Part shown: piece after piece, positions 8,755 through 16,757 of the stretch
Layout: each line of letters opens with the position of its first letter
How positions within the stretch are numbered: position 1 is the first letter of the stretch
Source: VXNE01 sp965206615
GTDB lineage: Bacteria > Pseudomonadota > Gammaproteobacteria > Pseudomonadales > Azotimanducaceae
Length of the DNA: 64,000 nt
Reading direction: 5' to 3'
Assembly: GCA_965206615.1 (NCBI GenBank)
Contig: CBDBKI010000005.1
Coordinates: 3,224,001 to 3,288,000 of the forward strand
Notes under the pieces: model-generated
Database searches by the model: none
Seen by the model: the letters and a program-made list of their open reading frames with translations, nothing else
Told to the model about the DNA's origin: nothing
Translations under genes and position numbers: made by a program

Positions 8755-11463
8755 TCAGAAAATCTCTTCGGGCGTGACTTCCTGTGCGTCCGCCGGTCCA
8801 CCGCTCCTCTGCTGCGAAGGCGCGTCTTCCTCCAGAAAGTACTCGAAGATGGCGTCCGCCTGGTCAGGCCCGGCGGCGAGCCCGGTCGCCGGATCGATCT
8901 TGACGCTCACCACACCCTCCGGCCGCGCTCGCAGCCGTTCCGGCAGACCGTCGAGGGCGGCGCCCATGAACTCCATCCAGACGCTGAGCGGCGTGGTGGA
9001 GCCGTATTCCCGGCGCCCGACGGGCCGGTAGTCGCCGAACCCAACCCACACCGAGGCAACGAGCGCATCGTTGTAGCCGTTGAACCAGGTGTCGGCCGCC
9101 TCGTTGGTCGTACCCGTCTTGCCGGCGATGTCGCCGCGCCCCAACGCGCGCGCGCGCCGCCCCGTGCCCCGCGCGATCACATCGCGCAACATGGAGTCCA
9201 GGATGAAGACGTTGCGTTCGTCGACGACACGCCGGGCCGGCAGCTTCCCCACGGTGGACTGCGCCCCGTTGCATGGCACAGGCGATTCCGCGAGTGCCGC
9301 GACCGTTGGCGCTGGTTCCAGGCAAGCCCGCTGTGGCTGCGCCGGACCGACCATGGGGCGCTCTCCGTTCACGTCCGGTCGGCTTTCTGCGACCGCGGGC
9401 CCCGCGGGAAGCGGCCCGCAAGCCGTGTCCGGATCCCCGCACACGGCCCGCTCGTCGACTGCGATCACTTCCGGGTGGCGGGCCTCGAACACCACGTCAC
9501 CCTCGCGGCCCAGCACCCGTTGCACGATGTGCGGCTCCACGGCGAAGCCGCCGTTCGCGATCACCGAGTAGGCCCGTACCATGTCGAGTGGTGTCAAGGA
9601 CATCGTGCCACCCCCAATGGCGAGCTGCGTGTCCCTCGGGAAGCCGCTCGTGTCGAACCCGAACCGGCTCGCGTGCGCAACTACGCGGTCGACGCCGACC
9701 GCCAGCAACACCCGCATCGAGACCAGGTTGATCGAGCGGTAGAGAGCCTCCCGCAAGCGCGTCGGGCCGTTGTATCGACCGCTGTCGTTGCGCGGTCGAT
9801 ACGGCTTCTCCAGCTGCGTGTCCTCGAAGACGAGCGGCGCGTCCAGAAAGATGCTCGCCGGCGTGACGCCGTTCGCCAACGCCGCGGAGTACACGAACGG
9901 TTTGAACCCCGACCCCGGTTGGCGCGCGGCCTGCAGCGCGTGGTCGTACTGGTTGCTCCAGAAGTCGAAGCCGCCGGCCAACGCCGCCACACCCCCGGTC
10001 TTCGGATGCAGCGCGACGAGCGCTCCCCGAATGTCGGGAACCTGCGCGAGCCGCCAGCGTCCGTCCTCGAGGCGCTCGGCTCGAACGATGTCCCCGGCCG
10101 AGACTACCTCCCTGGCGGTCCGCGGGCGGCCGCCGCGGCGGTCCACGTCAAGGTAGGAACGCGCCCAGGTCATCCCCTCCCAGTCCACGACGATCCGCTC
10201 CCCGGACTTCCCGAGGGCCAGGAACGATCGTTCGTCGACGCCGGCGACCACGGCCGGGTGCAGCTCCGCCACCACCGGAACGTCCCGCAGCACCCGGGTC
10301 CAGACGGCATCGCCTTCGAGATCCGCATCCGGCGCCACTTGCCCTTCCGGTTCCGGTTCCGGCATGCCCGCGCGATCTGCGCCGTTGGCCCCCGGCGCAG
10401 GGTCGGCCGGCGTTGCCGCCGCCGGCAGCGTGATCTCCACCGCCGCGAGCGCCGCGAGGTCGGCCGCGTCCTGCACCCGTCCCTCCGCGCCCCGGTAGCC
10501 ATGACGCCGGTCATAGCCCGCGAGCCCGTTGCGCAACGCCCGCGTCGCGCTCACCTGACGGGTGGCGTCGATGGTGGTGTACACCTCGTAGCCGGAACTG
10601 TAGACGGCGTTCCCGTAGCGCTCGACGAGTTCCCGTCGCACCCACTCCGCCGCGTAGGGCGCCTCCAGCTCCGGCTCGCGCCGGTGCAGCCTGGCGCTGA
10701 TCGGGGCGTTGCGCGCGGCTTCGAACGCCGCCCGGTCGATCGATCCCTGCGCCAGCATGCGTCCGAGCACGAGGTTGCGCCGGTCGAGCGCCCACTCGGG
10801 GCCGCTGATCGGATTGCCCGAGTCAGGCCGCTTGACGATGCCCGCCAGCATCGCCAGTTGCGCGAGATTCAGTTCCGAAAGGGGCTTGTCGTAGTAGGTC
10901 AACGCCGCGGCCTGGGCACCGTAGGCGCGCTTCCCGAAAAACATCACGTTGATGTAGAGCTCGAGAATCTGCTCCTTGGTGAGCTCCTGCTCGATCTTGA
11001 TCGCGAGCAGCATCTCCTTGAACTTGCGGATGAAGGTCTGCTCCAGTGAGAACGACACGTTCCTCGCCAGCTGCATCGTGATGGTCGACGCCCCGGTTCG
11101 CACGCTCGGGTCGAACAGCACCTGCAACACGTCATTGGCGAACGAGATGTAGTCGATGCCGGCGTGGTCGTAGAAACGCTTGTCCTCCGTGTCGAGCAGA
11201 CCGTTCACGAAATCCTCGGGAACGTCCTTGAGACGGACGGGGATGAACCGCCGCACGCCGAACTCGGCCATCAGCGCCCCGTCCGCGGTGAAGACCCGCA
11301 TCGGCGCCTCCGGACGAAACTCGAGGTAGCTCGCCGCGGCAGGGATCTGGGGACTCAGATAGAGATAGCTGCCAGCCAATGTAAGAACGATCCCACAGAC
11401 ACCGCCCCCGGCAAGCCAGACAATCGACTTCAGGATCTGTCGGTGTCGCGGGGTCAAGCGCAT
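8755..11463 (-). CDS. mrcA: Penicillin-binding protein 1A (bifunctional peptidoglycan synthase)
   Basis: Class A PBP of 902 residues anchored by one N-terminal transmembrane helix (about 10-35). The GT51 glycosyltransferase domain has EDKRFYDHAGID and GASTITMQLARN. The transpeptidase domain has the nucleophile motif SGFK (SxxK), SIN (SxN) and KTGTTN (KTG). An OB-like PCB_OB region lies between them. Two insertions look unusual: a Pro/Ala/Glu-rich segment after VEITLP, and a Pro-rich segment with four Cys between ERAVCGD and PCNG in the transpeptidase region. The ATG at 11463 (MRLTPRHRQ) was chosen; the longer frame has no support. It is divergent from pilM, the conserved gammaproteobacterial arrangement. 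Confidence 0.96.
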   Translation of the reverse strand: MRLTPRHRQILKSIVWLAGGGVCGIVLTLAGSYLYLSPQIPAAASYLEFRPEAPMRVFTADGALMAEFGVRRFIPVRLKDVPEDFVNGLLDTEDKRFYDHAGIDYISFANDVLQVLFDPSVRTGASTITMQLARNVSFSLEQTFIRKFKEMLLAIKIEQELTKEQILELYINVMFFGKRAYGAQAAALTYYDKPLSELNLAQLAMLAGIVKRPDSGNPISGPEWALDRRNLVLGRMLAQGSIDRAAFEAARNAPISARLHRREPELEAPYAAEWVRRELVERYGNAVYSSGYEVYTTIDATRQVSATRALRNGLAGYDRRHGYRGAEGRVQDAADLAALAAVEITLPAAATPADPAPGANGADRAGMPEPEPEGQVAPDADLEGDAVWTRVLRDVPVVAELHPAVVAGVDERSFLALGKSGERIVVDWEGMTWARSYLDVDRRGGRPRTAREVVSAGDIVRAERLEDGRWRLAQVPDIRGALVALHPKTGGVAALAGGFDFWSNQYDHALQAARQPGSGFKPFVYSAALANGVTPASIFLDAPLVFEDTQLEKPYRPRNDSGRYNGPTRLREALYRSINLVSMRVLLAVGVDRVVAHASRFGFDTSGFPRDTQLAIGGGTMSLTPLDMVRAYSVIANGGFAVEPHIVQRVLGREGDVVFEARHPEVIAVDERAVCGDPDTACGPLPAGPAVAESRPDVNGERPMVGPAQPQRACLEPAPTVAALAESPVPCNGAQSTVGKLPARRVVDERNVFILDSMLRDVIARGTGRRARALGRGDIAGKTGTTNEAADTWFNGYNDALVASVWVGFGDYRPVGRREYGSTTPLSVWMEFMGAALDGLPERLRARPEGVVSVKIDPATGLAAGPDQADAIFEYFLEEDAPSQQRSGGPADAQEVTPEEIF

Positions 11464-11565
11464 CGGCTCACCGACGCTCCGCGAACGGGATCCACAGCGG
11501 CGGCGCGTCCCCGGCCAGTCCCGCCACAATCCCGGGCAAGGAGGCCTGGACATGGAGGAAACTCA

Positions 11566-12636
11566 GTGCGAAGTCCGTGGAAGAAATCCGATTCGCTCAT
11601 TGGCCTGGACATCGGCTCGACCTCCGTGAAACTCCTCGAGCTCTCGAACAGCGACGGACACCATCTCGTGGAGGCATTCGGCGTGGAGCCGCTGCCGCCC
11701 CACGCCATCGTAGATCGGAATATCAGTGACCTCGACAGCGTTGGTGAAGCCATCAGACTGTTGGCTGCGCGCGCCCGCCCCAGGGGACGCCTGGTCGCCG
11801 CCGCCGTAGCGGACTCCAACGCGATCACCAAGGTCATCGAGATGGATGCATCGCTCTCCGACGCCGAATTGGAATCGAGCATACTCGCCGACGCGGGCCG
11901 GCACATCCCCTACCCGCTCGATGAGGTGGCCCTGGACTTCGAGGTGCAGAGCCTCTCCGCGCAGCATCCCGACCGGGTCGAGGTATTGCTCGCGGCCTGT
12001 CGTCGCGAGGAGGTCGAGAAGCGCGCTGCCGCCATCGCGATGAGCGGACTCGAAGCGCGAGTCCTCGAGGTGGAGTCCCACGCAGTGCAGCGTGCATGTG
12101 CCCTCGCACGTCCCCCACGGGAGGACCGTGCCTGGCGCGCGGACGAAACCGTTGGGGTCGTCGATGTCGGCGCCAGCGCCACGCGCCTCTACACGCTGGC
12201 CGGCGGCCGGCCCGTGCATGCGCAGGAGCAACGCTTCGGCGGACGCCAGCTGACGGAGGAAGTGCAGCGCCGCTACGGCGTGTCGTACGCGGACGCCCTG
12301 CTCGCGACGCAACGGGCGGAACTGCCGGAGGGTAGCCGGGAGGCCGTGCTGCTGCCCTTTCGCACGGCGCTGGTCAACGAGATCGCGCGCTCGCTACGAC
12401 TCCTTGCCGCCTCGGACGGCGGCACCCGGGTCGAAGCGCTCGTCGTCGCCGGCGGTACCGCCGCCCTCACGGGACTGGCCGCGGCGCTCACCGACGCGTT
12501 GGGGATCGAGGCGACGATCGCAAACCCGTTCGCCAGCATGTCCCTGCGCCCGGACATCGAGGCAGATACGTTCGCGGCCCACGCCCCGGCGTTGATGACA
12601 GCCTGTGGCCTCGCCATGCGGGCCTTCGACGCATGA
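11566..12636 (+). CDS. pilM: Type IV pilus assembly protein PilM
   Basis: Actin-like cytoplasmic ATPase of 356 residues that binds the N-terminus of PilN and links the pilus inner-membrane complex to the motor. Visible features are the phosphate-1 motif GLDIGSTSVKLLEL near the N-terminus, VGVVDVGASATRLY (phosphate 2) and VVAGGTAAL (adenosine motif). The start is a GTG at 11566 with GGAGG 7 nt upstream, giving an N-terminus containing SPWKKSDSLIGLDIG; no ATG fits. It is the first gene of pilMNOPQ and its stop overlaps the pilN start as ATGA. Confidence 0.95.
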   Translation: MRSPWKKSDSLIGLDIGSTSVKLLELSNSDGHHLVEAFGVEPLPPHAIVDRNISDLDSVGEAIRLLAARARPRGRLVAAAVADSNAITKVIEMDASLSDAELESSILADAGRHIPYPLDEVALDFEVQSLSAQHPDRVEVLLAACRREEVEKRAAAIAMSGLEARVLEVESHAVQRACALARPPREDRAWRADETVGVVDVGASATRLYTLAGGRPVHAQEQRFGGRQLTEEVQRRYGVSYADALLATQRAELPEGSREAVLLPFRTALVNEIARSLRLLAASDGGTRVEALVVAGGTAALTGLAAALTDALGIEATIANPFASMSLRPDIEADTFAAHAPALMTACGLAMRAFDA

Positions 12637-13208
12637 CCCGGATCAATCTGTTGCCGTGGCGCGAGTGGGCGCGCGAGCGCCGGCGGAGGGCCTTCTTCTT
12701 CCGCATCGGCGCTGCCGCGTGCGGCGCTTTGACGCTGGCGTTCCTGGCCGGTCAGTTTCTGGACCGCGAACTGGCCCGGCAGGAAGAGCGCCACGCCTTC
12801 CTGCGGGAGCGCCTGGCGCTGCTCGACGCACGCATCGGCCAGGTGCGTGCATTGCACGGTGAGGAGGCACACCTCGCGGCGCGCCTGTCGGTTGTCCGCG
12901 CCCTGCACGGGGACCGCGACACGCTCGCGCGCATGCTGCACGAGGCGGCGCGCAGCGTGTCGGCCGGCACCCACTACACGTCCCTGGCCCTGGTCACCGA
13001 CACGCTGACCGCGACCGGGGCCGCCGAGTCCGCGGGACGCATCTCCGGGCTGATGCGCAACCTCGCGGCCGCCGAGATGTTCGGCCCGCCGACACTCCGG
13101 AACATCGAGGAGGATCCCGGCAATCAGGTCTACGGCGGGCGGGCGGTGCGCTTCGAACTGTCCATCCCCAGTCTCGACACGAATGCCGTTGCCGAGGTGC
13201 GGCCATAG
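12633..13208 (+). CDS. pilN: Type IV pilus assembly protein PilN
   Basis: Inner-membrane protein of 191 residues. The conserved cytoplasmic N-terminal motif INLLPWRE (residues 4-11), which binds PilM, is followed by one transmembrane helix (about 22-42), a coiled-coil stretch (about 45-100) and a small periplasmic ferredoxin-like domain. It forms the alignment complex with PilO and PilP. The ATG overlaps the pilM stop by 4 nt, and its stop shares one base with the pilO GTG start. Confidence 0.95.
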   Translation: MTRINLLPWREWARERRRRAFFFRIGAAACGALTLAFLAGQFLDRELARQEERHAFLRERLALLDARIGQVRALHGEEAHLAARLSVVRALHGDRDTLARMLHEAARSVSAGTHYTSLALVTDTLTATGAAESAGRISGLMRNLAAAEMFGPPTLRNIEEDPGNQVYGGRAVRFELSIPSLDTNAVAEVRP

Positions 13209-13870
13209 TGTTCGCCTCGCCCATCGCCACCCGCAGCCGCCTGGACATGCCGGGACGCATCCGCGACTGGTTCGCCCGGCTCGCCGAAATCCAGCTCGAC
13301 GATCTCGACCTCGGCAACCCGGGTGACTGGCCGGCGGCCGCCAGAACCGCCGCGACAGGGCTTGTCTTCGCCGTCGCGCTGACGGGGGCCTGGTTCTTTC
13401 ACGTCGACGCCAAGCGGTCGGCACTGGACGTGCACGACCACGTTCTGGCACAGCTCAAGGCAGCGTACCGGGACAAGGCCCGACAGGCGGCTCCGCTCCC
13501 CGCCCTGCGTCAGCGAAACGCCGATCTGCAGGCGGCTTTCGCGGCGCTGGTCGAGACCCTGCCGACCGGGACCGAAGTTCCCGGCTTGATCGAGGACATC
13601 ACGCGAGCGGCCCTCGTCCACAATCTCGCGGTCGAGCGGATCGCACTCGCCGCCGAGCACCCCTACGAGTTCTACGTCGAACTGCCGATCGAGATCACGC
13701 TGACCGGGAGCTACCACGCACTGGGAGGCTTCGCGCAGGCCGTGGCAACACTGCCGCGCATCGTGACGCTGCACGACTTCGAGCTGACGCGGGCCCAAGC
13801 CCGGGGCGCCCTGCGGATGGCCGTGCTGGCCAGGACCTACCGCTATCGCCGGGTGGAGGAGAAACGATGA
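13208..13870 (+). CDS. pilO: Type IV pilus assembly protein PilO
   Basis: Inner-membrane protein of 220 residues. It has a cytoplasmic N-terminal part with the typical QLDDLDLGNPGDWP block, one transmembrane segment (about 47-65), a periplasmic coiled coil and a C-terminal ferredoxin-like domain (TGSYHALGGFAQAVATLPRIVTL). The start is GTG at 13208, with TAG of pilN and GTG sharing a base. Its TGA stop overlaps an ATG at 13867. That ATG was almost certainly the original pilP start before the insertion described next. Confidence 0.95.
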   Translation: MFASPIATRSRLDMPGRIRDWFARLAEIQLDDLDLGNPGDWPAAARTAATGLVFAVALTGAWFFHVDAKRSALDVHDHVLAQLKAAYRDKARQAAPLPALRQRNADLQAAFAALVETLPTGTEVPGLIEDITRAALVHNLAVERIALAAEHPYEFYVELPIEITLTGSYHALGGFAQAVATLPRIVTLHDFELTRAQARGALRMAVLARTYRYRRVEEKR

Positions 13871-13895
13871 TCCCCGCAAACCGCGGCACTGCTAG

Positions 13896-14149
13896 CCCGC
13901 ATTTCTCACCAGGGGCCGTGATGATCGCGGAGGATTTTGGCCCTGTGCGCACGACGCTTGCGTCGCGCTCGCCGACCGAAAGCATAGCGGGGACTACGGT
14001 TGAGGGAGCACGTGCGCGCACAGGGCCAAAAGACCCGCGAGGGCGCGGCCAGCGCAGTCCGCAATTGGCACGATCGTCGACATCGCGGTCAACTTCGTGA
14101 AACCCATGAGCTTTTTGACGCCGACAAGCGGCCTGGTGAGAAATGCGGG
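13896..14149. mobile_element. MITE-like element inserted at the 5' end of pilP
   Basis: A 254-bp segment bounded by perfect 18-bp terminal inverted repeats (13896-13913 and 14132-14149). Direct CTAG copies flank it (13892-13895 and 14150-14153), consistent with a 4-bp target-site duplication. Removing the element and one CTAG restores an unbroken reading frame from the ATG at 13867, which overlaps the pilO stop, into the PilP lipoprotein signal peptide: MIPANRGTAS then MAAILATALAGC. No transposase is encoded, so it is non-autonomous. YTAR-type 4-bp duplications are known for IS5-group elements, but the family cannot be assigned from the ends alone. Confidence 0.88.
13935..14031. repeat. Inner inverted repeat within the element
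   Basis: A second perfect inverted repeat of 16 bp (13935-13950 and 14016-14031) is nested inside the terminal repeats, around a 65-nt GC-rich core. The transcript could therefore fold into a long stem-loop. This matches MITE-like elements with secondary-structure potential, or an internally deleted insertion sequence. Confidence 0.85.
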
Positions 14150-14709
14150 CTAGTATGGCGGCCATATTGGCCACCGCCCTGGCCGGCTGCTCCGACTCCC
14201 CGCACCAAGATCTGCAGGCGTTCGTCGAGTCGGCCGAGCAACAGTACGTCGGGACGGTCGCCGCCACACCCGGCCTCTCCGCCACTGGGCCGTTTAGCTA
14301 TACGGCGGACGGGCTCCGCAATCCGTTCGAACCCCCGCCCCCGTCCCACGGTCACGGGGAACGGGCCGCCGCGTTGGCCGCTCCGGACCTGCAACGACCG
14401 AAGACACGCCTCGAGGAGTTCCCCGTCGAAGCCCTGCGGATGGTCGGAACGCTCGAGTACGGGGGTGCGCAACGCGCACTGGTGCGGGACCCGCTCGGCG
14501 ACTTCCATGCGGTCCGGGTCGGCGACTACCTCGGGGCCGACTTCGGCCGCGTCCGCGCCATCGCTGCCGCCGCCATCGAGCTGGTCGAGTCGATTGCCGA
14601 CGGGAGCGGCGGCTGGGTGATGCGTCCGCGCACCCTGGCGTTGTCCGACACCGGCCGGCCGTCCCCGGGTCTGCCGGAACCCCTCCACGAACGGTCCGGG
14701 AAGGAGTAA
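14143..14709 (+). CDS. pilP: Type IV pilus lipoprotein PilP, 5' end altered by insertion
   Basis: Pilotin-like lipoprotein of 188 residues linking PilNO to the PilQ secretin. A lipobox LAGC follows a short hydrophobic stretch, then comes a proline-rich linker (NPFEPPPP) and the C-terminal beta domain that binds PilQ (LRMVGTLEYGG, VGDYLGADFGRV, GGWVMRPRTLAL). The original ATG at 13867 is cut off by the 254-bp element, and reading from it hits a stop at 14098-14100. The ATG at 14143 lies inside the right terminal repeat with GGTGAG 2 nt away, and another ATG is at 14155. Either would still encode an intact signal peptide, so the gene may remain functional with translation uncoupled from pilO. 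Confidence 0.88.
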   Translation: MRASMAAILATALAGCSDSPHQDLQAFVESAEQQYVGTVAATPGLSATGPFSYTADGLRNPFEPPPPSHGHGERAAALAAPDLQRPKTRLEEFPVEALRMVGTLEYGGAQRALVRDPLGDFHAVRVGDYLGADFGRVRAIAAAAIELVESIADGSGGWVMRPRTLALSDTGRPSPGLPEPLHERSGKE

Positions 14710-14713
14710 ACGG

Positions 14714-16072
14714 ATGCCCTACATGAAGGCCGCTGGTACCGCTGCAACGGTAGCCGCCCTGGTGCTCGCCCACATCGGATCGCAAGCTGCGGGCTCCGCG
14801 GACGACAAGCTCACCCTCAACTTCCAGGACATCGAAACCCGTGCCGCCCTGCAGCTCATCGCCGAAATCACGGACCTGAACCTCGTCGCGAGCGATGCGG
14901 TGTCGGGCAGCGTCACGCTGCGCCTGAAGCAGGTGCCGTCGGATCAGGCGCTGGACCTGATCCTGCGCACCCAGGGCCTCGACAAACGCCAGATCGGCAA
15001 CGTGCTGCTTGTCGCGCCCGCGGCAGAAATCGCCGCCCGCGAAAAGCTGGAACTCGAGAATCTTCGGCAGTTCGCCGAACTTGCCCCGCTGCGTACCGAG
15101 TTCGTGCAGATCCGGTATGCCAATGCCGCGGAGCTGTTCGATCTGTTCAGCGGAGGCGAGCACCCGGCGGCTCTTTCCGAGCGCGGCAGCGTCATCGTGG
15201 ACGAACGCACGAACGCGGTGATCCTCACCGACACCGCCGAGAAGATCGCGGAGATTCGCCGCGTGATCGCGCAGCTGGACGTCCCGGTCCGCCAAGTCAT
15301 GATCGAGTCCCGCATCGTCAACGCAAACGCAAATTTCTCCGAGCAACTCGGCATTCGCTGGGGCGGCGCGGCGCTCCGACGCAGGGGCGCGTCCACCCTC
15401 AAGTTCGGCGGCAGCCTCGAGACCCTCGCGGAATTGCAGAACGCCGCCACCGATCCGGGCGGCGGCCTCGTCTCGGTCCCGAAGCATCTGGTCGCGGATC
15501 TCGGCGTGTCCGACAGCGGGACGACTCGTCTCGGCATCGGCGTGACGAACACGGCCGACTACCTTCTGGACCTCGAGATCTCCGCACTCGCCAGCGAGGG
15601 CCATGCGGAAGTCGTCGCCCGCCCGAGACTCATCACCGTGGACAAGCAGCCGGCCACCATCCAGTCCGGCGTCGAGATCCCGTACCAGGAAGCCAGCAGT
15701 TCCGGCGCGACATCCACCGCCTTCAAGGAAGCCGTGCTGTCCCTCTCCGTCACACCCCGGATCACCCCTGACGAGCGCATCATCATGGATCTCACCGTCC
15801 ATCAGGACTCGGTGGGTCAGGTCTACAACGGTGTGCCGAGCATCGACACGACCGCCCTCGCAACCCGCGTGCTGGTCGAAGACGGCGAGACGATCGTGCT
15901 GGGCGGCATGTTCCGTACGAATCGGAACGTCGCGGTGAGCAAGACGCCGCTGCTCGGAGACCTCCCCGGCATCGGACGCCTGTTCAAGCGCACCTTCACG
16001 CGCGACGACAAGCAGGAACTCCTGATCTTCATCACGCCGCGCATCGTCGTCGAAACAGCCGCCTCGGAATGA
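14714..16072 (+). CDS. pilQ: Type IV pilus secretin PilQ, short form without AMIN domains
   Basis: Outer-membrane secretin of 452 residues. After a signal peptide (cleavage near SQAAG) it has an STN/N0 domain (about 33-90), a NolW/N1 domain (about 112-180) and the secretin channel domain (about 230-445). Secretin signatures are VARPRLITVDKQPA and VEDGETIVLGGMF, ending in LIFITPRIV. Typical gammaproteobacterial PilQ proteins are near 700 residues and begin with one or two peptidoglycan-binding AMIN domains, which are missing here. It follows pilP by 4 nt. Confidence 0.93.
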   Translation: MPYMKAAGTAATVAALVLAHIGSQAAGSADDKLTLNFQDIETRAALQLIAEITDLNLVASDAVSGSVTLRLKQVPSDQALDLILRTQGLDKRQIGNVLLVAPAAEIAAREKLELENLRQFAELAPLRTEFVQIRYANAAELFDLFSGGEHPAALSERGSVIVDERTNAVILTDTAEKIAEIRRVIAQLDVPVRQVMIESRIVNANANFSEQLGIRWGGAALRRRGASTLKFGGSLETLAELQNAATDPGGGLVSVPKHLVADLGVSDSGTTRLGIGVTNTADYLLDLEISALASEGHAEVVARPRLITVDKQPATIQSGVEIPYQEASSSGATSTAFKEAVLSLSVTPRITPDERIIMDLTVHQDSVGQVYNGVPSIDTTALATRVLVEDGETIVLGGMFRTNRNVAVSKTPLLGDLPGIGRLFKRTFTRDDKQELLIFITPRIVVETAASE

Positions 16073-16113
16073 AGACCCCCGGCAGGACGTCCAGCCGCCG
16101 CGCCATCCGCGTC

Positions 16114-16142
16114 TTGAATTGGCGCCGACGCGCCTGTAGTTT
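16114..16142 (+). promoter_or_regulatory. Candidate sigma70 promoter upstream of aroK
   Basis: TTGAAT (16114-16119) and TAGTTT (16137-16142) are separated by 17 nt in the 148-nt gap between pilQ and aroK. They would give a 5' leader of about 70 nt. The -10 match is modest. Confidence 0.35.
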
Positions 16143-16220
16143 GACTCGTCCGACGCATCCGCCGTACCGCGCGGCACAACGCGACGTCTGGCATCGAAGG
16201 TCTCCTGGTCGAACGGCCCC

Positions 16221-16757
16221 ATGACGCACAACGTCTTCCTCATCGGCATGATGGCGTCGGGCAAGAGCACGATCGGGCGACACCTTGCGACCCGGCTCGG
16301 CCTCGAGTTCGTGGATGCGGACACCATCGTCGAGCAGCGAGCCGGCGCCGACATCGAGTGGATCTTCGACATCGAGGGGGAGGACGGCTTTCGCCACCGC
16401 GAGGAAGTCGTGATTGAGGAGCTGACCAGACGCTGCGGCATTGTGCTCGCCACCGGCGGAGGCGCGGTACTGCGTGCGGCCAACCGCGCGCGACTGCGCG
16501 AAGGTGGCACTGTGGTCTACCTGGATGCGCCGTTGGCGCGTCTGATCGCCCGAACGCGCAATGACAGGAACCGTCCGCTGCTGAGCGGCGGCGACGCCGA
16601 AGAGATTCTCCAGAGACTGCTCGCGGAACGCGGCGGGCTGTACGAGGAGACGGCACACCTGACCGTCCCGGTCGGTGGGAGGTCGCCGCGATCCATTGCG
16701 GAACGGATCGCGGATGAACTGGAGTCCAGGGATCGATGCGTGAATCGAACGAGCTGA
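16221..16757 (+). CDS. aroK: Shikimate kinase
   Basis: Cytoplasmic kinase of 178 residues that phosphorylates shikimate at O3 with ATP, a step toward chorismate. The P-loop is GMMASGKST (residues 9-17), the shikimate-binding Asp lies in VDADT (34-38), and an Arg lies in FRHREE. GGGAV and the lid-region arginines RNRPLL complete the family signature. Its 3' end overlaps aroB by 22 nt, so the two genes are co-translated, as is usual downstream of pilQ. Confidence 0.96.
   Translation: MTHNVFLIGMMASGKSTIGRHLATRLGLEFVDADTIVEQRAGADIEWIFDIEGEDGFRHREEVVIEELTRRCGIVLATGGGAVLRAANRARLREGGTVVYLDAPLARLIARTRNDRNRPLLSGGDAEEILQRLLAERGGLYEETAHLTVPVGGRSPRSIAERIADELESRDRCVNRTS

Noticed and set aside
13867..14100. 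Frame from the old pilP ATG into the inserted element
   Set aside because: It stops inside the element and the peptide has no family features; it only shows that the original start was displaced.
14294..16510. 738-codon open frame on the minus strand
   Set aside because: It is antisense to pilP, pilQ and aroK, all confirmed by motifs; its sequence is the Arg/Gly-rich shadow type.
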